64,000 bases of DNA, taken from the NCBI GenBank assembly GCA_030295235.1, contig AP026179.1, forward strand, positions 302,389-366,388, read 5' to 3'. How positions within the stretch are numbered: the first letter of the stretch is position 1; every line of letters begins with the position of its first letter. The notes under the pieces were generated by a model, which saw only the letters and a list, made by a program, of their open reading frames with translations, was not told the origin of the DNA and searched no databases. This document shows positions 20,782 through 32,259 of the stretch, piece by piece. Both the position numbers and the translations under genes were made by a program. This DNA comes from Fistulifera solaris (Eukaryota > Bacillariophyta > Bacillariophyceae > Naviculales > Stauroneidaceae).

Positions 20782-21478
20782 AAGGAAATACATCTTCACT
20801 GTTGCTTTGGTGCTCAGCCGACCGGATCTTTGGAACAGGCATTTCGAAATTTGTGAAAAAGCTCGGCGTTTTGGAAGTACTTTAGTAATGGCCAGTCGGA
20901 GTAGAGGCTACTAGAGGTGTGTCGGTGGTCGGCGGCCGTTCCGCTTGTTATAGCTAAAACACGTGTTGATGATGGGGTCACGATTGCACGGAAAGTTCTT
21001 GGTTCGAATGGCCGATCCATCGGCGGAGCACATCAAGAGAGGACGAGAAAATCACTCTCGGTTCGTGGCTAGATTGCGCAAAACCACTGTGACGTCATTT
21101 TGAGTCGTGAAGTGCTGTCACGCTTACACTCCGAGTACTTTGATACCCTCTTTGTGTACTCAACGATTCCCGCGGTGTCTGTCGGTACGGCGCCTTTCTC
21201 GTGCCCTTAATTATTGAATACTTATGGATAGGCACGGATCTCCACACAGAAAGTACCAACGAGAGCGAGCCGACTACAGTAACTATGGTACAAATCCAAT
21301 CGAACCTTTCGAACGGAAATCGGAGACCATTCCGGTGAACCTTGAGCGCACTTCTGAGAAATTTCTCATTTCACAAAAAGCGTCCGTTCCTTCCTTCATT
21401 TGTGCTCACCTCTATTTGAGGCAGTAATGTTCGATTGATGAAACATCACCTCTGACAGCATCACCCCATTGTTCCATC
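20782..21478. other. Intergenic region
   Basis: No convincing gene. A 67-residue frame (21224-21427) has no recognisable features. The region holds a perfect CRE-like site and is the probable promoter of the next gene. Confidence 0.4.
21090..21097. promoter_or_regulatory. CRE-like palindrome TGACGTCA
   Basis: A perfect TGACGTCA, about 380 bases before the start of the membrane protein gene at 21479. bZIP factors bind this octamer, and related elements control CO2/cAMP responses in diatom carbonic anhydrase promoters. A single octamer could arise by chance. Confidence 0.35.
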
Positions 21479-22123
21479 ATGAAGTTCCCAACGCAACCCC
21501 GTAAAAGCCAAAAGCGGCAACAACGAACAGCCAAACCAGAACAACCGCGACGAGAAGACGAAGAAATCATCAGTATTTCGTATTCGGATATGTACACGAG
21601 TTCCACTGTGGGTGAGCCCGCTTACGATTTGGAGGCCGTGCAAGAAACATCCGAACCACAGTCCTCGATGATGGTGTTTTCTACACTTCATCCGGAGGAC
21701 ACCCCTACCGTAACATCGTTCCCTACCGACGTCCAGAGTATCATTCGCCATCAGCGTTGCACTACAGAAGAGTTCGAAGTTGTGTTTCGACAAGTCGGAG
21801 AGGACTTTACTCCGAAACAAAAGAGTCAGATGCGATTGTTTCAACTACTGACTTCGCCGACGCAGTCGAGCAATTCTTCCCATGCTCCCAAGAGCGATGA
21901 AGACGAACTCGAAACGAGTTGCTTTGGTTCTCCGTGGGAACTTACGGTCTGGACGATTTCAGCTATTCTGGTGATTAGCGTGACGGTGATTCTTTGTGCT
22001 TTACTTTACAATCGTCGCATCGGTGACGATGCTCCTGTGACGGCTGTTCCCTTTTCGGCTTCCACGATACCTCCGCAATGGACTTCAGACGCTTTGAACG
22101 TGACGACGACACCGAGTCCATGA
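21479..22123 (+). CDS. Single-pass membrane protein, 214 residues, unknown function
   Basis: An intact ATG-started frame. The N-terminus is basic (KSQKRQQR), followed by a Ser/Thr/Glu-rich segment. One membrane helix lies at about residues 160-182 (LTVWTISAILVISVTVILCALLY), followed by NRRIGD and a Thr/Pro-rich end. No cleavable signal peptide is seen, so a type II or tail-region anchor is likely. The plan (disordered basic N-terminus, one helix, Pro/Thr C-terminus) resembles the pair at 22592 and 32260, though no clear sequence similarity is visible. Confidence 0.6.
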   Translation: MKFPTQPRKSQKRQQRTAKPEQPRREDEEIISISYSDMYTSSTVGEPAYDLEAVQETSEPQSSMMVFSTLHPEDTPTVTSFPTDVQSIIRHQRCTTEEFEVVFRQVGEDFTPKQKSQMRLFQLLTSPTQSSNSSHAPKSDEDELETSCFGSPWELTVWTISAILVISVTVILCALLYNRRIGDDAPVTAVPFSASTIPPQWTSDALNVTTTPSP

Positions 22124-22591
22124 AATTTCTGTATGTTTCTATGTATCGTTGCGGAACCTCTGGCAAGCTATGGAGGTCTGCATTGATTGTTTCTGTTTTT
22201 ATGAATGGCTTCTTTGTGAGCCCGCGAACTTCACTGAATCTTTTCGCGCGCAAAATCTGCGCCAAAAAGTGAAGATTTTAGCTCTTTTCTTTCTATAGTA
22301 AATTTTAGTTAGACGTTGTTCTAGATTTTCCTTCTCAACGGCTATTGATCTGTTAAGTACAGATACTCTTTGAACTGGTTTCTGTACAAATGGAAGCTTC
22401 GCGGGCGCGCACCCAAAGACCCTGAATTTTCAAAAGCCAAGAAAGCAGAAAGCTGCCGCCCACCAAGAAAAAAAATGACTTGAAGCAACAACGCAGAAAG
22501 CTTTCCCCGTGCTATCGTTGTCTTTTTCTTTCTATCAAGACGTCAAATTTCGACCTCAGCTTCCATCAACGCCCTTCACTTTTGAAGACGA
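22124..22591. other. Intergenic; start of the duplicated block
   Basis: From about 22,400 the sequence matches that upstream of the second copy at about 32,067 (for example CCCTGAATTT followed by an AAGCCAAG stretch, and AAAAATGACTTGAAGCAACAACGC). This marks the left limit of the first duplication unit. No gene seen. Confidence 0.6.
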
Positions 22592-23620
22592 ATGACAAAT
22601 CGACAAACCGCGTTGCCTCTATTTGACGAGCCGACCTTGTCAGATATTTACATGAGCGACATGGAAGACGACGACGACGATGACTTGAGTGACGATTCGA
22701 TAGCGAGCTCTGCCGTGGAAGGCGCGTTTCCTGTACAACGGATGTCGCAACAGAATGACTCGTTACTTGCAGAACTGCCGGCGAAAAGTCTATCCATGAT
22801 ACAAACACTGCCAAGTCCTATGAAAACACCCAATCGGCATCGCTCGCGAAGATCACGTCATCGTCGACAACAACCGAGTCCAGGAGAAGATCCACCGGGA
22901 TACGAAGCTTCGAGCACATTAGATTTGACGCGCTTTATTTATACGTTACCGGACGTGCATGAAGAAGAACCTTCCAAGGCTTCGACGATGCCCAAGGACC
23001 CAAAGTTGATTGACCCGTATGTGCAGCAACGGCGCTTACATTTGTGCGTCATTTTCCTTAGCTGCATGTTCTTGTTGCTGGGGATTACGGTCGCCGTTAT
23101 CGGTTCGACCATCTATCAAGAAGATGAAGTCCCAACGGCTACCGCTGCCAGTGTCGCTCTCGAACAGGAAGATGGTGGTAGTTTACCCGCCGTGCCCATT
23201 GATCTCCCGGATAATCTTTTTAGAGTTCGTCCTCCGTCACTGTCGCCGTCTCGTGGGGATACTACATTTCCTTCGGCATTGAAAGATACTATTGCACCAA
23301 CCGCCATGCCTACGTTGCGTGTATTCGAAGTCACTCCACCCATGGCGCCTCCTAGGATGCGACCGACCGTACGACCAACCCGAGCACCCACCATGCAATC
23401 CACAGACCCACCTTCGTCGCCGCCGATCTTGGAACCTTTGGAGGTGCAAGTGTCTCCACCGTCGCGACCACCCACACGCTCATCTTTGACGGCCCGTCCG
23501 ACACCGGTTCGATCGTTCGCTCCGACCCCCAGACGCGTTGAGTGGAGGCCAGCGCCCGTAGAAGAGACGTTTGAACCCACGGTACCCGCCAAGAAACCAA
23601 AAGGAGAAAAACGGCAATAA
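22592..23620 (+). CDS. Single-pass membrane protein with Pro/Thr-rich ectodomain, copy 1
   Basis: An intact 342-residue frame. The N-terminus has a conserved LPLFDEPTLSDIYMSDME block and an Asp run. A basic Ser/Arg segment (RSRRSRHRRQQ) precedes DLTRFIYTLPDVHEEE. The membrane helix is at about 149-175 (LHLCVIFLSCMFLLLGITVA). The C-terminal half is Pro/Thr/Arg-rich (RPTVRPTRAPTM, ARPTPVRSFAPTP), as in diatom cell-surface proteins, and ends in KPKGEKRQ. It is about 90% alike to the copy at 32260-33279. All length differences between them are multiples of three, which argues that both proteins are under selection. Function unknown. Confidence 0.75.
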   Translation: MTNRQTALPLFDEPTLSDIYMSDMEDDDDDDLSDDSIASSAVEGAFPVQRMSQQNDSLLAELPAKSLSMIQTLPSPMKTPNRHRSRRSRHRRQQPSPGEDPPGYEASSTLDLTRFIYTLPDVHEEEPSKASTMPKDPKLIDPYVQQRRLHLCVIFLSCMFLLLGITVAVIGSTIYQEDEVPTATAASVALEQEDGGSLPAVPIDLPDNLFRVRPPSLSPSRGDTTFPSALKDTIAPTAMPTLRVFEVTPPMAPPRMRPTVRPTRAPTMQSTDPPSSPPILEPLEVQVSPPSRPPTRSSLTARPTPVRSFAPTPRRVEWRPAPVEETFEPTVPAKKPKGEKRQ

Positions 23621-24028
23621 GGTTTAGTAGGATATGCTTTCTTTGTTTCTAGACTCATCATTGCGGAAAAGGATCGCCCATTTGAAGTCGAACGTCACAA
23701 CCGCTTTATCACCATAGTTACTGCTCATCGGAGAATGCCTTTGTTGACGATTCAGCCGTTCTGGAGCTTCCTCCTTGTTTGTGGCTCAAATTTTGGAATC
23801 TCGTGTGTGCCAATTTCGGGATCATGTGTGTGCAATTTTCAGGCTCGATTAACTATTACGACATGCTATCCATTCACTAAAGATTCGCTATGACAGAAGT
23901 GCTTCGTCGAAAACGAATGCTACCAAGTACCCACAAAATTTCGATTGCAGCAATGGCTGAAGCCTGGCTTTCATTATCAGCCGAAGGAGACGTCCTGCTG
24001 ATTATGTTAACTGTTTCTATTTTTAATT
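23621..24028. other. Duplicated 3' flank
   Basis: The first 92 bases are identical to the flank of the second copy (33,280-33,371), then the two diverge. Sequence near 23,899 (CGAAAACGAATGCT) recurs at about 26,695 in the second unit. The 68-residue frame at 23890-24096 overlaps the neighbouring gene and is not called. Confidence 0.6.
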
Positions 24029-25604
24029 TTATTTTGGCCAGTATTGCCCGTTCAATACTTCATATGCGTACTCTTTTCCGTAATACTCACTTTTGAATTT
24101 CACGATGGTGGGTTCGATGGGATCTCCATAATAAGCAACTGAGAACACCTGTCTATATGTACGTGGCCAATATGTGGTCCCCCACTTAAATCTTCCATCA
24201 GAGTAATAAATTTTGAGGGACAAACGTTGAGTAGATGTTGGAGATGTTTTGAAACATCTCGTTGTTACATGGAACCATAACATTCGACTGTTGACGGGCG
24301 AAGGTAGAATGACAATACTTTCAATGATGCCCGGCTCCGATTGATCGACTACATGAGTTCCCATATCATAGTCGGAGAGCATGCCTGGAACAGTGGCCCC
24401 TGTCACTGTAGCTACCGTTGAAAAGTCAAAAGTAGGAAAAATAGAGGCTTGCAAGTTCCAGCGAGTTGCTGTAAATGGCTGTGGTGGCGTAATCTCCTTG
24501 CAAAGCTCTCCGACAGCATTAATAGCAGTTTCTATCACCGTACATGCTTTTTCGGCCTTATCGAGGGCCCTCTTGCAGGCAGCCGCAATGAGAATTCCCT
24601 TCTCCCGTAGGTCCAGCTGCCAGCAAGTCGATAGCTGCCCCGATTGCTACGCATGTTGTAGTTTTAAAGGTTTCAAGTTCAAGTGCGGTGCAAGTGAGGT
24701 CCACGACGTCAAGAGCAAGTTCGCAAACTTCCTCCACAGCTGTTGTATCGTCTTCCGTCTGGACATTGATCCAGAAATAATATTTGCCATTGGAGGGTGT
24801 ACCCCACACGCAACCGTCTTTTGTGTAAGATTGTGAGTCTTCTGAGAGTTCGTAACAAAGACGAAGATTTGCGTCGGTGTACGGTTCACCACACTTGATG
24901 ATTTGAAGCACGACACGTCGATAACCAGATGAAGTATCAGCGCTTCTAACAACACTGTCTTCCAACACCTCGAATTCGAGTGTATCCCCTTCCTTGGCAT
25001 CGCTCGGACTTTGAGAAACAAATCCATCAGGTTGCAAATTCACCGTCAAGTCAGCGGTACGCGAAGTGATGTTCGACGACGAAACTCGGTTCGGGCCTTC
25101 CGTGTTCAACGATGTTGCGTATCGCGTACCGTTGATCTCCACTGCAATATCAGCCTCGTTAAGAGAAGTCCAGTTAATATCCAGGATGAAATCTTCCGCG
25201 GTGTTTGAAACTCTGCCAATGCGTCCGCTCTCATCAACACGCAAATTCACTAAGTCGGAATCGCCGCCGACAAAGAAATCAGTGACCGTGCTTGCGGTGC
25301 CGTTGGTGTTCTTCGTTCCGTGAATCTCAATCTTATCTCCCTTGTATGTTGTCGAAAGTATCTTGCTTCCTGGACCTGAATCGAAAGTAAAGTCGTTAAC
25401 ATCGATCTTCTCTTCCTTCTCTTCCTTGTCGCGAGGACCCTTGAAAAAGTAGCTACGATCTAAGAAGATGGAGTCCGCCGCTGCATTCGTTGAGTAAGCC
25501 GAAAACTGCGCGACCCCTTTCAACACAAGCAGCGCAGTAGTTACGACCCCGAACAGGAGCGCAAAGCGGCCTGCATTGTAGAACTCACGTGTCGTGTTTG
25601 TCAT
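24029..25604 (-). pseudogene. Secreted/anchored orphan family, copy 1 (one frameshift)
   Basis: The least damaged of three copies, about 525 residues if the shift is ignored. The N-terminus has one hydrophobic helix (GRFALLFGVVTTALLVLKGV), a signal anchor or signal peptide. The body has beta-type repeats (VNDFTFDSGPGSKILSTTY, NTAEDFILDINWTSL) and a Cys-containing middle (IIKCGEPYT, LRLCYELSED, DGCVWGTP). The C-terminal part contains TVPGMLSDYDMGTHVV, PGIIESIVI and TTRCF. One extra C in CCC at 24597-24599 breaks the frame; the other two copies have CC there. It could be functional if that base is a consensus error. The family is not recognised. Confidence 0.65.
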
Positions 25605-26329
25605 CGTGATTATTTAGCGTTAGGAGCGGTGTTTGAGAGTAAAAAGAGGAAATAAACTTGCACAATGAGCACTGATATTATTTTTTGCGATGAATGAAAT
25701 AATGAATGCACATTGCGCGATGCGCAAACAGCAAGAGCAAAAACCCTTTTCATCACATGCGACATGCGAGCTGTGCTGTACAAGTAAGGTTACGTAGTAG
25801 TAACCTTAAACCTTACAGGGTACATCGGCTTTTGTAGCTTGCCTACAGAAGACACCACAGTACTGTAAAACAATACTACGGAGTACGTACTACGAGTAAG
25901 ACATTCAGTCACGGACGTCGTGGACTTACCAGTTATCCGGGTTCTCCTCTGTCGATAAATTTCCTTAGCAGAGCTACGTGAAATTACATAGACATTCGAA
26001 GCGTTGGATCATTCGTTCCATCATCGTTTTGTTTTCAAATCGTGGGCGACTCTTGCGTTCTGCTACGATCACGAAGCAATTACGGTGGGCATCATGAAAG
26101 GGCTAGTCTATTGTTTCACGCTTTGCAATTTTGCAGGCGAGACGTGTGAGTAGGATACATCATCATCTTCTTTTGCATCGCTGAAGAACGCTAACCTTAT
26201 CCATTAACTGTTATCGGCCCCTCGTTTTTCTCCTGCATCGTCGTCCACTTTTATGACATCGAAAGAACGAAGCAAACACCTCTTCTTCTTATGCTCCTCT
26301 TATCTGATTAATTGTTAAGTAAGCAAACG
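25605..26329. other. Intergenic within duplication unit 1
   Basis: The upstream side of copy 1 of the secreted family. Contains a perfect 8-bp stem hairpin (AAGGTTAC, 6-nt loop, GTAACCTT; 25786-25807) and TACGTAC-rich sequence near 25,880. No gene seen. Confidence 0.4.
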
Positions 26330-26690
26330 CAGGGTATTGACAGGTTGGAGTGTGAGCGTTGCAGCATCCACCGAAGCGGGGAAAAGATCTTAAGTACGAT
26401 ATCATCACGGCTTAAAAACTAACTGACAGAGAGTACCATTTATTCGAGAAAGCATGGAGAAAGATGATATTTTCGTCTCTCAATAATAAGAGATTATTCT
26501 ATCGAAGAAATATCACGATGCGGTGCGCAGCAATTCAGTCAGAAGTCAAGCTAATAATTATCAGAGAGGACACCGCGACCGAGTGCCTAAACAGCAATCC
26601 GTTTTAAAGTTTTGTTCAAGAGTCGCTGAGCGACAGCATGAGAGGCTTCTTGGTTTCTAGCCAAAACTAGGGCGATGTTTATTCCATTCG
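26330..26690 (-). pseudogene. ASPM-like gene 3'-end fragment (unit 1)
   Basis: About 350 bases closely match 29,820-30,165, the 3' flank and last exon end of the truncated ASPM copy, and more weakly 38,040-38,120 of the full gene. Shared landmarks include TGACAGGTTGGAGTGTGAGC, GAGTACCATTTATTCGAGAA and CAGCAATCCGTTTTAAA. Only the very end of the coding sequence remains. It then joins sequence like the 3' flank of the membrane-protein gene, which dates a deletion after duplication. Confidence 0.8.
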
Positions 26691-27020
26691 CCGAAAACGA
26701 ATGCTTCCTATGTCGGGACTGATTAGAAGGGGTTTAGTCGGACGAATTCGAAAAGATTGATTATTATTCGCTACCTCGTCGAGCGAGCAACCTAGGATTT
26801 ATCAATGAAGTTACTCAAACAGACTCAACGCTAAACAAAGGGATCAGCTTCATTTCGTGGTTGTTGTGGATAATAGGCGTTCAGCATTAAGGAAGACTTT
26901 AAATGAGAAATGCATTTGCTTGCTTTCCTGCTTAAAAAAGAAATTGTGCGGAAATATTGCTGGAACAGTGCCATGATAAGTATCGCAAACGCCCTAGCTC
27001 CATTGTCCCTGTTTTTTGTG
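26691..27020. other. Remnant flank of a deleted membrane-protein copy
   Basis: CGAAAACGAATGCTTCC at about 26,694 matches the flank after membrane-protein copy 1 (about 23,906). This suggests unit 2 once contained that gene and lost it. No frame remains. Confidence 0.5.
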
Positions 27021-28601
27021 TTAGGGTAGTATTGCCCCGTTCATCACTTTGTATTCGAATTCTTCTCCGTAAGGTTGACTCTTAATATTAACCAGGTCGA
27101 GAACATTGGGCCGATTTGCTAAACTATACATGGAGACCTCTCTCCTAGGATTTCCTGGAGACCAAGTTACATGCCAAATTCTTTTTCCCTCAGAGTCATA
27201 AATGTTGAACCGCATATATTGTTCACGGTACCATGGCCAAGACGTGAAACATCGCGTTGCAATTATAAATCTTAATTGCCCAGGATAAGGTGCAGGTTGA
27301 ACGACGATACTTTCAATAATGCCCGGCACAGACCAATCAATATCGTGAGTTCCCATATCAAAATCTGAGAGCATGCCTGGAACAGTTGCTCCTGTCACTG
27401 TAGCTACCGTTGGAGAAAAGTCAAAAGTAGGAAAAGTGGAGGCTGCAAGTTCCAACGAGTTGCTGTAAACGGCTGTGGTGGCGTAATCTCCTTGCAAAGC
27501 TTTCCGGCAGACATGGCTGTGATAGAAGCTGATGCCATCTGGCATACTTTATCGGCCTTATTAAGGGCCCTCTTGCAGGCAGCCGCGATAAGAATTCCTT
27601 CTCCCGTAGGTCCAGCTGCCAGCAAATCTATAGCCGCACCGATTGCTATGCACGTTGTAGTTTTGAAGGTTTCAATTTGAAGTGCGGTGCAAGTGAGGTC
27701 CACGACGTCAAGAGCAAGTTCGCAAACTTCCTCCACAGCTGTTGTATCGTCTTCCCGTCTGGACATTGATCCAGAAATAATATTTGCCATTGGAGGGTGT
27801 ACCCCACACGCAACCGTCTTTTGTGTAAGATTGTGAGTCTTCTGAGAGTTCGTAACAAAGACGAAGATAAACGTCGGTGTACGGTTCGCCACACTTGTTG
27901 ATTTGAAGCACAACGCTGTCGGTAGCCAGATGAAGTATCAGCGCTTCTAACAATACTGTCTTCCAGCACCTCAACTTCGAGTGCATCTCCTTCCTCGGCA
28001 TCGCTCGGGCTTTGAAACCCCATTCCTTCAGGTCGCATATTCACTGTTAAGTCATCCGTGACGCGAGGGTGGCATCCGGCAATGAAACTCGGTTCGGGCC
28101 TTCCGTGTTGAATGATGTTGTGTATTGCCTGCCGTTGATCTCTACAGCAATATCAGCTTCTGTAGGAGAAGTCCAGTTAATATTAAGGATGAAATCTTCC
28201 GCGGTGTTTGAAACTCTGCCAATGCGTCAGCTCTCATCAACACGCAAGTTCACTAAATCGTAATCGCCGGCCGACAAAGAAATCGGTGACCGTGCTTGCG
28301 GTGCCGTTGGTGTTCTTCGCTCCGTGAATCTCAATCTTTTCTCCCCCGTATGTTGTCGAAAGAATCTTGCTTCCTGGACCTGAATCAAAAGTAAAGTCGT
28401 TGATATCGATCTTCTCTTCCTTGTCGCTGACGGTTCTTGGAAGAAGTAGCTACGATCTAACAAGATAGAATTCTCTGCTGCATTCGTTGAAAAAGCCGGA
28501 AACTGCACGGCCCCTTTCGACACAAGCAGCGCAGTAGTTACGACTCCGAATAGGAGGGCAAAGCGGCCTGCATTATAGAGATGGGATGTTGTGTTTGTCA
28601 T
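27021..28601 (-). pseudogene. Secreted/anchored orphan family, copy 2 (several frameshifts)
   Basis: The start and signal anchor are kept (MTNTTSHLYNAGRFALLFG), but the frame shifts after the anchor (FFQEPSATRKR), again near 28,260, near 27,900-28,070 and near 27,440. Between the shifts the segments still match copy 1, for example CGEPYTDVYLRLCYELSED, AAACKRALNKADKVC and PGIIESIVVQ. The number of breaks and the divergence point to a decayed copy rather than to a few sequencing errors. Confidence 0.75.
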
Positions 28602-28816
28602 CGTGAATTTGTAGTGTTAGGAACTGCGCTTTGGAAGGGAAACAGAGGAGATGAATTCACAATGAGCACTGATATTAGTTATGAATGAAATGCGCAGCTC
28701 GCAACAGCAAGCTTAAAACTCTTTTCATCACTCGATCATCACAGGCTCTGTGCGAGGTGCGCGCTGTACGTGGAACTACACTCGAGTCTTACAGTATCTT
28801 GACATTTGAGCTACTT

Positions 28817-28888
28817 CCTACAGGGAGACACGGGAACGCACCTCTGCTTGGTACATTTTTCTACGGGGGCCTACGTGAGTGTACACTT
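28817..28888 (+). repeat. 72-bp dispersed repeat, copy 1
   Basis: Identical over 72 bases to 35534-35605 (begins CCTACAGGGAGACACGG, ends TGTACACTT). It sits upstream of secreted-family copy 2. A third, diverged, inverted copy is at about 37,336-37,395. Confidence 0.85.
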
Positions 28889-29819
28889 TTTCCCGAACCT
28901 TCCAGGAAACACTACTGTGCCTAGAGTAGTATATAAAAGTAAAATTCAGTCACGGACGTACCACGCACCAGGTACTGTACCAGGTATTGAGTAGTGAGTG
29001 GACGAGTGGACGATGATTTCTCAATACAGAACTGTACAAGTAACCTTACCTGGTACCTGGTACCTTGTACTGTAGACTGTAGACTACTGGTACTGGTAAT
29101 GAGCCTTATTACTGGAAAGGACGTTTTTTAAGACCCGGTCCGGCGAAATAAGGGTGCACGAAATTGCTAGGATTTGGTCACCCCCAAAAAACTTTTTTTC
29201 TTCGATTTCTGCAAAAAATACATCAATCGATAGCTTTTAAAAAGTTATTGCAATGTATTATTCTACTTTTGCTAGTTTTGTCGATATTAACTAATTTTTG
29301 AAGCATAAACATAGACTTTTTGTAACGGTCGAAGCATAGACAGGTACCGCTGCGCATAACAAATTGTAGAATTTCGTTTCGTTTTTGTACCGCTTCGTCA
29401 TCGCCAACGCGACTTCTCGCTCAAAAACATTCGGCCGTTGAGCAAGAAACTTGATTAAAATTGACTTGAAAGACCACTTTCAGATCCCTCTTTTGGTAAA
29501 AGATGATCACCATAACGTGGTTGATGGAATGCTACTGCTGGGGGCAATGATTTGTGCCACACGGGGACAAAAGATAAGTTTATTCTTGATTTCGTCGTCG
29601 TGAAAATCTTGGGGTCGCTCTTTCTACTTCGTTTTCTCTTTCACAGCGGCCAAAACAACAATCAACCGTCAAACATCCTCTTTAAGTGTCACTTGAGGTC
29701 TATTCTCTGTTAATTGTTTATAGAAGCAGCAGTTTTTAGAGGAGTTATGTAACGACTAATAATCACTCACATTTTGTTGTGAATTTTGTAATGGTTGTAT
29801 TTTGCTCAATTATTTTTGG
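28889..29819. other. Intergenic within duplication unit 2
   Basis: Contains GGTACC-rich repeats (28,960-29,095) and AT-rich sequence with no recognisable gene. Confidence 0.4.
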
Positions 29820-30079
29820 GTAATGACAGGTTGGAGTGTGAGCGTTGCTGCATCCACCGAGCGGGGAAAAGATCTTAAAGTATGATATAATAACTGCTTT
29901 AAAATTACTCCGTAACTGATACAGAGTACCATTTATTCGAGAAAGCATGGAGAAAGATGAAATTTTCGTCTCTCAATAATAAGAGACTATTCTATTGAAG
30001 AAATATCACGATGCGGTACGCAGCAATTCATTCAGAAGTCAAGCTAATCATTATCAGAGAGGACGCCGCGACCGAGTGC

Positions 30080-32083
30080 CTAAACAGCAATCCGTTTTAA
30101 AATCTTGTGCAACAGACGCTGAGCAACGGCATGAGAGGCTTCTTGGTTTTTAGCCAAAACTAGGCGGTGTTTGGGATCTTGTTTATTGAAACGATTGCGA
30201 TTGGAATTTTCAACAAGTATGTGAGACCGGCGCGAAGAGACGACGTCGTAAACAGCTTGCAGTCGCTTCTTGTTTTCTTTCGACTTGCAATAGTCCTGAA
30301 TAAAATGTGAGACTAACGATGGAGAAAGTTACAATAGAAGAGCAGCAAAGAAACCTACCATCAGATCCACGTTAGCCTTGACAGACTTTGACAAAAGTGC
30401 AACGGAAAGACTGAAAACAACCTCCTTGTCGCGAAACATCTGAAGCAAGTCCAAGAAGATACGGACGCCAGTAATTGTAGCGACTGAAGGTAAAAGCTCG
30501 TTGAAGCGTGCAACGTTCGACAATGTCAAAAGGATCCACTCCAAGAGCTCAACATGCGGGAGACTCCGATTGCAGCTCCTTACAAGAGAAAATAGAATAT
30601 CGGGCGCTCCTGCTTGCGTAAATGCCGTGCAACATTGGCGTGAATAACGAGTGGCACGTTCAAGAAACTGGATCGAGTCAAGTATGTCCGAAAGGCCCGA
30701 GCTCTTTCGCAGCCTGATCAAGGCTCGCTTGGTTTTGTTGCATAACCGAAGATCGGGATTCATCGTCGAGTTAATCTTTGCGACTTGAACTCTCTGCATT
30801 CGGCTTGCCGCTAAAGGATCCTTTGCGCGAACAGAAAAACCACGGAATGCACCTTGAAGTTGAACGAAACCGGCTGTCATTTTTCGGAATGCCTTCTGCA
30901 TTCGACACTGCTTCCAGCTTAAAGCTATTTTTCTGGCGGATGTGTGTTGCAACATGCGCCGAGAGTGTTCACGGTAACTGCACTGAATGATCCGAGCAGA
31001 GCGCTCTTTGCAGAAGGTCAATGCGAGATGTTCATCTCTGCAAGATTCAGCGTGCTTTCTGCCCAACCAGCCACGAAACAGAGATTGAATAGCCACGGCA
31101 GAGAGCTCCATACAAATGAAGTACGTAACACTAACATAGGCACGCCATGCTCCTTGAATTTGAGTAGCGGCGAAATGCTGCAAGGCCAAGTCTGCTCTTT
31201 GGATGTGACCGCGGACAACTCTTTGCACCTGGGTGATGGCAACTTTTCGAACAAGAAACTTTGACCGAAGAAAGAACATCCTCATTGTGGCTAGAATCTT
31301 AATTGCACTAGAAGATTGTCGTCTTAGGTGCCGTACAACCAAAGATCGTCTTGCGAATGACTGAAGGCGTACTATGTCAGCCCTTCTCTGAGCAACTTTA
31401 GATACTGCGATGAAGCGTCGGGCAGCTGCCTGGATTTGAATGCAACTCAGGATGGCCATCATGTAATCGACATGCTTTGTGTAGCATCTCCAGGTTTTCT
31501 GAAGTTTTGTGGCGGCGCGACCGCGACGTAGAGATACTCGAGTAAGGTAGCCCCGCACAAAGCGTTGAAGAACTATGGCTGCTGAGAATGCTGCACATGA
31601 CTGAGAGAAGCGTGTTTTCATGCTGTGCATACGAACGGCCGATTGAATCCTTATAATTGACTTTCTCCGCTCATTAGCCGCTCGTCTTGCCATCCACATC
31701 CGTGCAATAGACTGGACTATAACAATATCAACCAACTCGATGTAGTAATCAATTCGTGCTACATGCCCCCTGAATACACGTTGAATGTGCACGGCGCTCT
31801 TCCTCAAATTCATAGTCTCTCTTTGCACAAGATAGCCACGGAATCGGCTTTGAATGACTTGCGCGGCTCGTATTTCATTGTTTCGAGCTACGACCATCAT
31901 ATTCGTAGCGAGTTTTGCAAGCCAAACACGACACGAACATTGAATCATCAACAGATTGGCTCTTCGGTTCTCAGCCAGCCTACAGGACAACCATTTTCCG
32001 TACACAGGACTGGATTCGGATAGTGCTAGATCGAATCGGTGAATACATTTTCGTGTACGAAATGATGCGTCGCGGGCTCGCAC
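30080..32083 (-). pseudogene. 5'-truncated ASPM-like IQ-repeat gene (unit 2)
   Basis: A partial copy of the 38,039-43,610 gene lacking the CH domain and the first IQ motifs. The main exon stays open for 30359-32083 and carries many IQ motifs, for example AAQVIQSRFRGYLVQRE and AVHIQRVFRGHVARI. It is followed by a 63-nt intron (30296-30358) and a last exon ending at 30080. The IQ part is followed by an armadillo-like helical C-terminus (LLEWILLTLSNVARF). Homology to the full gene stops at about 32,050, where the next membrane-protein unit begins. It contains an open frame where the full copy has a one-base gap (near 39,565). It may still be transcribed, but has no proper 5' end. Confidence 0.75.
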
Positions 32084-32259
32084 CCGAAGACCCTGAATTT
32101 ACAAAGCCAAGGAAGGTGCCGCCAACCAAGAAAAAAATGACTTGAAGCAACAACGCAAAAGCTTTCCCCGTGCTATCGTTGTCTTTTTCTCTCTTTCAAA
32201 GCATTGATTTTCGACCGGTTTACTTGTCCTTTATCAACGCACTTTACTTATAGATACGA

